Shown: positions 43,596 through 54,200 of the stretch, piece after piece
Numbering within the stretch: position 1 is the first letter of the stretch
How the letters are laid out: every line of letters begins with the position of its first letter
NCBI GenBank assembly: GCA_963576725.1
Contig: OY755237.1
Coordinates: 56,085,805 to 56,149,804, forward strand
Source: Azorinus chamasolen
Taxonomy: Eukaryota; Mollusca; Bivalvia; Cardiida; Solecurtidae
Direction: 5' to 3'
Length of the DNA stretch: 64,000 nt
Position numbers and translations under genes: made by a program
Notes under the pieces: generated by a model
What the model was told of the DNA's origin: nothing
The model's database searches: none
Seen by the model: only the letters and a program-made list of their open reading frames with translations

Positions 43596-44390
43596 CACCC
43601 TTACAGCGCTGACCTTTCCGATGGACTACTCCAAAATTAAAACAGGTCAAGCATTATGGTGAAAATTTAGGGATTTTTTCTAAAGAAAAGTTTAACATGA
43701 CAAACAGTGCAGACGCTGATGAGGGGGCTCCAGTAGGAGCCCTCTCATCTGGGCTTACACTGTTTGCAAAGAACATTAGTGACTTGCGTCCCGCACAGTA
43801 AGGGTTACTTTTCTCTAGGAGTCTTCTGCATTACTTTTGGTCTGAATTATGACGTGGGATTTTTTGGCAATGACAGAAACTATAGGATTATATCTGTATC
43901 ATAAGCAAACAGACATATATGGAGTAAAGGGTTAAGCTACCATTCATGTTAAAGGCCTAAAATTTCTCTGAGTCATCACTTGACCCCTTTCCATCAAGCC
44001 CTTGCAAACAGAGTAGACCCGGATCAGATGGCTCCTGATCGGGTCTGCTCTGTTTGCTTTTGGAATTATAATAGATCTGACTAGTGTTTCTACCAATACC
44101 AAAACGTTCTAGGTAAAAGTAAAAATGCCTTGTAATACGTTTCATCGAAGATATATGACTGCTCTATAGTTTCAATACGTATCACTGCCAACATTAACAA
44201 CCTGGGCATAACTTCTCTGTAGTGGCCACTGAATAGATTTGAGCATCTTCAAAAGCAGATGGTTGCTAATGCAAAATGGAAGTAATGCATGAAGCTCATG
44301 TTGGAGCTTAACATGTAACTGTCCTCCAGCAGTATGTTGCCACCTGTCTAAACCTCCCAGAACTTCCTTCAATTAGTCATTGAAGAGAGA
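43596..44390. repeat. G element, A and C fragments
   Basis: 43596-43790 G: GATGGACTACTCCAAAATTA, AACAGTGCAGACGCTGATGA / CTCATCTGGGCTTACACTG, centre GGGGCTCCAGTAGGAGCCC. 43980-44100 A with much of the centre lost. 44200-44390 degraded C (AATGCATGAAGCTCATGTTG GAGC). Confidence 0.62.
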
Positions 44391-44637
44391 TTAACCCTTT
44401 CCCTGTTCAATATTCATGTAAGAAATAATGACACCAAGAATATTTATAACCTGAATTTTTATAATATGAATTTTTCGAGGAAACGTTTTGCTTTGACAAA
44501 AACTGTAGAATCACATTTACATCATGTTAAAAGCAAACAGAGCAGACCCTGACCAGACAGCTTCTTAAGGAGCCTTCTGATTTAGGTCTACTGTTTGCAA
44601 TAGTGTGAAAAGGTGTTTATATCAAGGAAAGGGTTAA
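44391..44637. mobile_element. MITE, A/A2 type, complete
   Basis: TTAACCCTTTCCCTGTTCAA start, CAAGGAAAGGGTTAA end, 247 bp. Centre GACAGCTTCTTAAGGAGCC between AGAGCAGACCCTGACC and GATTTAGGTCTACTG. It lies in the 3' flank of the Tudor gene. Confidence 0.82.
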
Positions 44638-44881
44638 GGTAGACCAATCTCAAGCTTATGAGTAAGGTGGTCCAGGTACATCTGGACTTGAGGACATGGT
44701 AGATCAATCTCAAGCTCACAAGCAAGATCTAAATGCATCTGGACTTGGAGACATGGTAGATCATAACTACATATCAAAACAAAGATCTGAGATCAGAGAT
44801 CCTAGTCACTTCACAACCTCCCCTATCAGACAGTGATGAATTGTGGAAGTAAGATTTGATCAATATTAACAGTCATGTGAC
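44638..44881 (-). other. Probable 3' UTR of the Tudor gene, with a diverged 63-bp duplication
   Basis: Directly beyond the stop codon. 44636-44770 holds a diverged direct repeat of about 63 bp, recognised by ATGGTAGATCAATCTCAAGC and CATCTGGACTTG. No clear AATAAA on the minus strand was found before the A2 MITE at 44391-44637, so the transcript end is undefined. Confidence 0.4.
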
Positions 44882-45278
44882 TCAGTCAAAACACTCATCA
44901 TCATTGACAACACTTTGTAGCTTAGCTTTTCTTTTTCTAGCCTTAGAAGTAATGCCTTTGGTTTGGTCCTCTGACGTTTCACTCGCACTTCCAATTTCCT
45001 TCGCACTATCTGTAGTGTCATCATCATCAAACTTAGGTAGTTCATTTATGTCAACTGAGGACCCATCCTCTACCATGTCGGCCCAAGATTTTGATACTGT
45101 GCTGTCCTCTGTTATCATGGACATAGTGCTGGCTGAACTAACATCTTCATTGGTGGCTTCTGTATCACTAGGGGTGCCTGTTTCCTTGACAACATCAGTT
45201 TCTTTGACAACAGCTTCCTTTTCTTTTACAACAGGGATTACTGGTTCCATAACAGGGATGACTGGTTCCATACTTGGA
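44882..45278 (-). CDS. Tudor protein terminal exon: acidic low-complexity tail
   Basis: Acceptor TTTTTTCAG precedes 45278; stop TGA is the complement of 44882-44884. It starts PPSMEPVIPVMEPVIPVVKE, a short internal repeat (MEPVIPV twice), then a serine, threonine and acid-rich stretch (FDDDDTTDSAKE). A basic cluster TSKARKRKAKLQ near the end could act as a nuclear localisation signal. No domain is recognised. Confidence 0.85.
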
Positions 45279-48200
45279 CTGAAAAAATATTGCACACTAA
45301 GTAACTGTTGTCTGCATCAAATTCTAAACTCTTTCCCTGTTTAATATTCATGTAAGAAATAATTCCATCATGAATATTTGTTACCTGGTTTTTTTATAAT
45401 GGAATATGTACACAGGGTATTTGGGTATTGGTAGAAACTGTATAGTCAGATCTATCATAATTTTATAAGCAAACAGCAGATCCTGATCAGATAGCTTCTA
45501 AGGAGCCATTTGGTCTAGGTCTACTCCGATTGTAAAGGTACGAAAGAAAGGGTTAAAAGAGATTTTCTGAACCATTTTCAGGATGCTCATAAGAGTGTCA
45601 AACAGTTTGGATCTTAAATGAGATGCCCAGTCAGTTTGCATCCAATTTGTATCTGAACTATTTGCATAGGTTATCACAATGTTCCGCATAGGCTATTTTT
45701 AGATCCAACCACTTGGAATAAATCTACCAAAAAGGAGCATTAACTAGAAAAAAGGATTTTTTTTTTTAGAATTTTGTAGTTTGAAACCATTGTGATAAAT
45801 TGAGTATGTGCTCCTATAGTAGCAACTGCTCTATTTGTCACATTTGGTTTCAAAACTACACAAATCTATTTGATTTTTTTCTGTAGCAAATGCTCCTTTT
45901 CAGTAGATTTGTTCAAAGAGGCTGGGTCTAAAATTAGCCTATGAGGTAATGAGTTAAAGATAGACATCAGAGTTTTGATTTTGCAAAATACAACAGAAAA
46001 GCATACTAAAAGATAGCTATTAACACAAGAAATTTTATTATATAAATGAAATTTAAGATTTTAATGCATGTTTTTTTTAAAATTTTGTCTCAGTCATTAA
46101 TGCAAGAGTGGTTATATCTGGCAGGAAACTTGTAGTTGACTATATAGGCCATTAGCTAGTTCACCTCCAGACTTTCACATCCATGACATTTTGGCTGAGA
46201 AAAATAACCTAAAGTCTCAAATATTGATATATACATCTACAGATAATTATATGTCTTACATTCAACCCTTTTCTTCATACAAATGCTTTTTCACAAATTT
46301 GCAAACAGATCAGACCCTGATCATACGTTATAACTCAAACAGTATTGCATGTACAGTGATGGACCTTAGTTACATCAATGGTTCTCAATGAGAGGAAGAC
46401 ACATGTGAAATTTGAAAGTTCTACAATGATAAGTTTAGAAACGATGGCCAAAATAAGGAAAGTGTGACAGACAATGCTAAAGTGACCCCTAAGTGGCAGG
46501 CTGCCTCTCAGCAGGTGACACAATAAAACTGTACATTACCTACCAATCCAATAACCTCATGTGTACATACATTATGAAATTTCAGACGATGAATATTCAT
46601 GATGTCATTATTTTTTACATAAACATTCAACAGGGAAATAGTTATAATAACAGATCAACTGGAAATATGTCCATAGGACACAGATGTCTTGGTCAATTAC
46701 TCGAGTAAAACTACAAGCAATACACACAATTTCTGATAGATGGAACAACCAAGGTAAATAAAATTGATCCCTCCATCTAAGTGGGGTCATCAAAATGAAA
46801 ATAGTCCATCACAGACACATATTTGTCAAATTGAAGATTGCCAAATCAACACAGCTATGCAATAAGGCTGAATGAGGTTGCACTATCAACCCTTCACTCC
46901 ATGTATATGCCTTGCAAACAGAGTAGACCCAGATAAGATGGCTCCTGTAGGAGCGGTCTCATAAGAGTCTGCTCTGTTTCTTTATGAATATATACAGATC
47001 TGATTCTACAGTTCCTGCCATGAGATAATGTTTCTGTGCTGATATGCCATAATAAACAAGAGGGCCATGATGGCCCTAAATCGCTCACCTGGTTACTATA
47101 GACATATGCAGACACTGTATTTCTATGTAAAAATAAGTAAGCTTCAGATTGGGGCCAATATGAAACCAAGGGCCATAATTATAGGCCTTGAGTTTCAAAT
47201 TTGAACAATCTAAATAAAGGAACATTAGATGATGCTTCATATAAGTTTCAAAGTTCCTGCCCTTACAATTTCACAGGAGATTTTAAAGATTTTCCTATGA
47301 AAAACTGATAAGCCAGGGGCGGGGCCGTTTTGGTCCAGGGGTCATAATTTGAACAATCTTGGTAGAAAACCATTAGATGATAATAAATACTAAATTTCAA
47401 AGGTCTTGGCCTTACAGTTTAGGAGAAGATTTTTAAAGATTTTCCTATGAAAAACTGATAAGCCAGGGGCCAGGGCCATTTTTGGTCCGGGGGTCATAGT
47501 TTGAACAATCTTTGTAGAGGACCATTAGATGATCAGAGAAGAAGCTTTTTATGAAAAACTGATACGCCCCCAGGCGGGGCCATTTTGGTCAAGGGATCAT
47601 AATTTGAACAATCTTTGTAGAGGACCAATAGATGATGCTACATACCAAATATCAAATGTCTAGGCCTACAGTTTCAGAGAAGAAGATTTTAAAAGATTTT
47701 CCTATGAAAAACTGATAAGCCCCGGGGCGGGCCATATTTGGTCCAGGGGTCATAATTTAAACAATCTTTGTAGAGGACCATTAGATAATGCTACATACCA
47801 ACTAGCAATGGTCTAGGCCTTACAGTTTCAGAGAAGAAGATTTTTAAAGATTTTCCTATGAAAAGCTGACAAGCACGGGGCGGGGCCATTTTTGGCCCGG
47901 GGGTCATAATTTGAACAATCTTTGTAGAGGACCATTAGATGATGCTACATACTAAATATCAAAGGTCTAGGCCTTACGGTTTCAGAGAAGAAGATTTTTA
48001 AAGATTTTCCTATGAAAAACTGATAAGCCCCGGGGCGGGGCCATTTTTGGTCCGGGGGTCATAATTTGAACAATCTTTGTAGAGGACCATTAGATGATGC
48101 TACAAACCAAATATCAAAGGTCTAGGCCTTACGGTTTCAGAGAATAAGATTTTTAAAGATTTTCCTATGAAAAACTGATAAGCCCCAGGGCGGGGCCATT

Positions 48201-51200
48201 TTTGGCCCGGGGGTCATAATTTGAACAATCTTTGTAGAGGACCATTAGATTATGCTACATACTAAATATCAAAGGTCTAGGCCTTACGGTTTCAGAGAAG
48301 AAGATTTTTAAAGATTTTCCTATGAAAAACTGATAAGCCCCAGGGCGGGGCCATTTTTGGTCCGGGGGTCATAATTTGAACAATCTTTGTAGAGGACCAT
48401 TAGATGATGCTACATACCAAATATCAAAGGTCTAGGACTTACTGTTTCAGAGAAGAAGATTTTTAAAGATTTTCCTAAGAAAAACTAATAAGCCCCAGGG
48501 CGGGGCCATTTTTGGTCCGGGGGACATAATTTGAACAATCTTTGTAGAGGACCATTAGATGATTCTACATACCAAATATCAAAGCTCTAGGCTTTGTGGT
48601 TTCAGAGAAGAAGATGTTGACGACGCACGACGCACATACGCACGACGCACATACGCACGACGCACACCGCACGACGACGGACGCCGGACACTGCCCCCTC
48701 ACAATACCTCACCTGGCACTTTGTGCCAGGTGAGCTAAAAATCATCATTTCTTATATGAATATTCATGGAGTTAAAGGTAAAACTTACGGTGGGGTGTCC
48801 AGACTGGGCGGCAGGTAGACAATAGACCCTGAATCTATCACAGATTTATACACCAACTCCTCAACCAAGCCATCACTTGTCTGTTCATGCAGCTCAACAG
48901 TTAAGGGTCTTACTCCCTGAAAATATCGACATCTCAGGTACCAATCCAAGACATGAACTCATTTACAGAGAGTACATGTAGACTGTCAGAATAATCATTA
49001 AACAAGAGGGACATGAGAGTCATACAACTCTTATGTAAGTAACAGTATGTTATCTTTTTTGTAATGTGAAATAAGAGTGTTTGAAGGAACACAAGTCACT
49101 AAACAATAGAAGTATGATGGAAAAAAAGCATGATGCAAAAAATGTGATGGATGAATGGACAGAATGAGAAGTGATTTCATCCTGCCAAGGATGTGGCACA
49201 AAAACAAACAAGAGTGCCAGTGGGCACAATATACGCCCGTAGAGGCATTATTCAACATAAACTGAGGTTAACATATTTGCTAAATGCAAATTCTAAGTCC
49301 AATTGTGGGACCTTGACCTTGGATATACATACCGGGACACACCCATGCTACTGTAGCATGTCCAGATAAACATTGTGGTGTAATTTGAAAAGGATCCACC
49401 AAGCATAATTTGAGTTAGAGATGTTACAGACAGATGGACAGACAGTACCATTCCATAATACGTCCCATTTTTTCAGATGAAGCTTGTGATGTTAGACAAG
49501 TGTTCATAGTTTCAAGGCTTTATCTCAAAGCATTATGTAAATAGTGGACTCCTACTTTCAGAACTTATACAACTAGAAAATTGTGTCTGTAAGACACAGC
49601 GAGGTCTCGTGGTGGTGCTTGACAACGAAAAAACTGTGACAACCAACTGCAAGTACAAGAGTGACACACAGACAGACGGATGGACAGGTGCAAAACATAA
49701 TGCCCCCTGACTATTGTCAACGGGGCATAAAAATGGTCACCACCAAAGTTTACTTCTTTATAACCATCTTCACATCAAGATTGTTTATGTGTGAAAATTT
49801 GAGGCAAATCCTAAGTGTTGTATCAGGACACACAAGATTTTTTCATTATGTTTTATAAACAATTATGTTTATAACTAGAAAATTGTGTCTGTAAGACGTT
49901 GGACTTGGGATCGAAAGGTCCCCGGTTCGAATCCTGCCTTCGGACTATCAGAATTTTTCTGAGCAAAAAATGCATCCCACGTTTGCTCCTCTCTACCCAG
50001 GTGTATAAATGGGTACCTGTGAGGGAAATAAGCCGATGTGCCATGGCTGCCTTGGGCGCCGAGTGTTAATGGCCGACTTATAACCCAGTGATCAGGGGGT
50101 AAATTGTGAAGTCGGGAGAATATGTACATTGTATGTAGTTCCAGACTATAAACCTCACCTTTACCTTGGGCTTGCGGGCAGTATGTACAATGAAAATATG
50201 GATGGTGGTTTATGTGTACATTGTATATGCAATTCAATGTCAATAGCTATAGTGGTTAGTGAGATATAAGACAATGAAAAAACTGTGACAACCAACTGCA
50301 CGTAAAAGCGTGACACACAGACAGACAGACGGACGGACAGGTGCAAAACATAATGCCCCCTGACTATTGTCAACGGGGGCATAAAAGTCCTGTAACTCTG
50401 GTAAAAAAAACACTTCATTACAACCATCTTCACATCAAGGTTTTTTATCTGTTAAAGTTTTACAAAATTCCTTCCTGCCGTGTATGAGGAGTTAAATTTT
50501 TTGCAGAGTATACAAAGGTGTATTTATTGACTAAAGGGTAAAAATATGCCGGAGGAGTTTAATACTTTCCCTGTTCAGTATTCATGCAAGAAATTAAAGA
50601 ACTTCAGTGAGCAAGCTCAAATACCCCACGCCGCCACATTGTCAGAGAAAAAGTGGTTCCCCATGACAGATTTCTCTGAAAATCAAACTCATTCAAGCTT
50701 TTATTCATGACAATTCTTACAGCAAATTTGAGAAAAACTGGTCAAGAAATAAAAGTGCTAGATGAGCAACAATGTATTAGGATACATGGATGGATGGACT
50801 GACTGATTGATGGATGGATTAACAAGAGCTGTCACAGGACAGCGCGCTCGACTATTCTCAGAATTGTTAGTGTAAAAATGCTTGATAGTGGACTAAAATA
50901 GTGTCCAATGATATTAGAAGCAAGTAATCAGTCTCAGTAAAATATCTTTAATAGTATTCAGGATGTAGTTTCAAAGCTTTATCTCAAAGGGTTATGTAAA
51001 TAAATGGACTTAAGTGAACCAAAAGTTCTAAGTTAAAAAGGGCCATAATTCTGTCAAAATGCTTGACAGAGTTATGTACTCTTGCCTACAGATGAAGATT
51101 GTAGTGGTGAACAAGTGTTCCAAGTTTCAAAGCTTTATTCTAAAGGTAAGAGGCAAAAAGTGGACTTTAACAAAAACTTTAACCAAAAGTTTTAAGTTAA

Positions 51201-54200
51201 AAAGGGCCATAATTCTGTCAAATTGCTTGACAGAGTTATGTACTCTTGCTTACAGATGAAGATTGTGATGGTGAACAAGTGTTCCAAGTTTAAAGCTTTA
51301 TATCAAAGGGTTATCTAAAAAGGTGGAATTTAACAAAAACCTAATCCAAAAGTTCTAAGTTAAAAAGGGCCATAATTCTGTCAAAATGCTTGACAGAGTT
51401 ATGTACTCTTACCTACAGATAAAATTTTTGATGGTGAATAAGTGTTCCAAGTTTTAAAGCTTTATCTCAAAGGGTTATGTAAATAAATGGACTTAAGTGA
51501 ACCAAAAGTTCTAAGTTAAAAAGGGCCATAATTCTGTCAAAATGCTTGACAGAGTTATGTACTCTTGCCTACTGATGAAGATTGTGGTGGTGAACAAGTG
51601 TTCCAAGTTTCAAAGCTTTATTCCAAAGGTAAGAGGAAAAAGTTGACTTTAACAAAAACCTTAACCAAAAGTTCTATAAAGTTAAAAAGGGCCATAATTC
51701 TGTCAAAATGCTTGACAGAGTAATGTACCCTTGTCTACAGATGAAGCTTGTGGTGGTGAACAAGTGTTCCAAGTTTCAAAGCTTTATTCCAAAGGTTAGA
51801 GGCAAAAAGTGGACTTTAACAAAAACCTTAACCAAGGTGTGACGCCGACGCCGACACCGGGGCGAGTAGGAAAGCTCCACTATTCTTCGAATAGTTGAGC
51901 TAAAAACTACTACATGTAATACGAGTATGTGCAACTTCGTTGCGTGGGGTATAATAATGACAACAAAAATATTTATTAGCTTCATTTTTATAATGTAAAC
52001 TTTTCAAGTGAAATTTGTTTGTTTGACATAAACTGTAGCATCAGATCTTTATCATGCCAAAAGCAAACAGAGCAGACTCTAATCAGATGTTTCCTATAGG
52101 AACCATCTGATCAGGGTCTACACTGTTTGTAAATGAATGAAAAGGCATTTATGAGGGAAAGGGTTAAATATACCTACCACAACTTTGGCCTGAAGGGGTT
52201 TATTTGCTAGTACGTTCATCATGTTCAGCAGGGAGGTTTTGGTCCAAGACACCACTGAATTTGGAGGTTGGAGATGGGCCAGCCGAGCCCTGGTGGCCTG
52301 ACAAGGCAGCGAATGATATTTGGGTGGCAATGCCCGCATTCTGTGGAGAAAACACAATATATATGGGTATAATGGACAACAACAGTTTTGGCTATCACTG
52401 TGTTCAAATATTCCTGCACCATGTTAAAAATGTTCTGAGCTTTAGTGTCTAAATGTGTAAACATGTTTACTGGCCTTTGAAGATCCAGATCAGACAGCTT
52501 ACAGATCATCAATTACCCATTACTCGATAGATACAATCCAACAGTTTAACGTTTTTGCAAACAGAGTAGACCCACTTCTACTCTTCTTTCTTATGAAACT
52601 AGAATTGTCTTTGATACAAAAACTGATGTAACCCCCCTCCCCCGTCAAAAAAAATTTGTAAAAATTTCAAAGTATCATAACTCTGCAGAAAATCATTGAA
52701 CTGAAACAAAATATATGCACAACTAGGCATGGTGCTGATCAATCCAATGAAGTTCCATGAAAATCTGACCAAGATTTGCAGAAACCGGGCGGAAAAATGG
52801 ATTGCCCCCCCCCTCCCAAAACACACACAAAAAATTGTCTCCTGGGAGAGACATAATAGTATTGATCATATTGAATAGTATTGATCATATTGAACGGTTT
52901 CTTCTATGGAGTGGAATGTGATAATATAACAATGTTGCACTCCCCTCCCCCCACTCCCCAAAAATGAGTTGTTTGGCAGTAAAAAAAAAGTTCAACCATT
53001 ACAATGGTAAATTTATAAATATTAACCCTTTGAATGCTGATTTTTCACAGAGGAAATTCAATAGGATTTTGAATGAACACTGACAACCATCTATATGTGC
53101 TGTGTAATGCTTACTTTTGTATTGTGAGCACTTCTGAGTTGCCATAGTCCACAAACAACACAAGGTACTGTTTTGTCTCGGGGTAGATATCCATTATCAG
53201 AGATCTGTACCAGCACAGATCATAGGAAAACTGGGCACAACAATGCAGGCCTGAAATAAACACAACAAGTGATACATTTCATCCCACCAAGTGTCACATA
53301 AAGGCGGTTCTAATGAGTACTGGCAAGATATGAATAAGAATTGGTAGAAAAATCTGAAAAACCCTTTAGCTAGATTTCTCAAATAATCCTCTTATCCCAT
53401 TACCTTATAGGCTATTTTTAGACACAATCTCTTTGAACAAATCTACCGAAAAGGAGCTTTAACTAGAGGTTTTTGTCACAAAAACGGATGTCTCCCCTCT
53501 AATAAAAACAATATGTAAAGGGAAATTACTAAAAATGTTATGGTCTTGATGAATGATACTTCCCCTCATTATGCGTTTTCCACACTACATTTTTCAAGAA
53601 GAAAATGATAACAGTTAATAACTCCAAAAATACTGATACCAGATTTATGGCCCTTGTGCATGACACTTACTTTCATCATGCTCTTTCCAAAAATAAAATG
53701 TCATTCCAATAGCATCAGTCGAACAGGAGTTATTAATCGGCCAAAAAATGTAACAAAGGGCAATAACTCCAAAAGTATTGAAGCCAGAATTATGGCCCTT
53801 GTTCATGACACTTTCTCTCATCATGCTCTTTCCATGTATGAAGTTTCAATACGATGGCAAGAGCCATGTAGGAGTTATCGTCCGGACAAGAAATAATTAA
53901 ACAAATGTACAAGGGGCAATAACTCTAAATTTATTGAAGCTCGAGTTAAGGATCTTATGCATGACACTTTCTCTTATCATGATCGTTCCATAGGAGTAAT
54001 CATCCGGACAAAAAATTGTGATTTTTTTTTACAAAGGGCAATAACTCCAATATTAGTGAAGCGAGAGTTATGGACCTTGTGCATGACACTTCCTCTTGTT
54101 ATGATCTTTCCATATATGAAGTTTCAATCCAATGGCATGAACCATATAGAAGTTATCGTCCGGACAAAAAAGTGTGATTTTTTTTACAAAGGGCAATAAC

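Noticed and set aside
49895..49940. A functional tRNA gene
   Set aside because: B box is perfect, but the acceptor and A-box parts do not fold and a SINE body follows.
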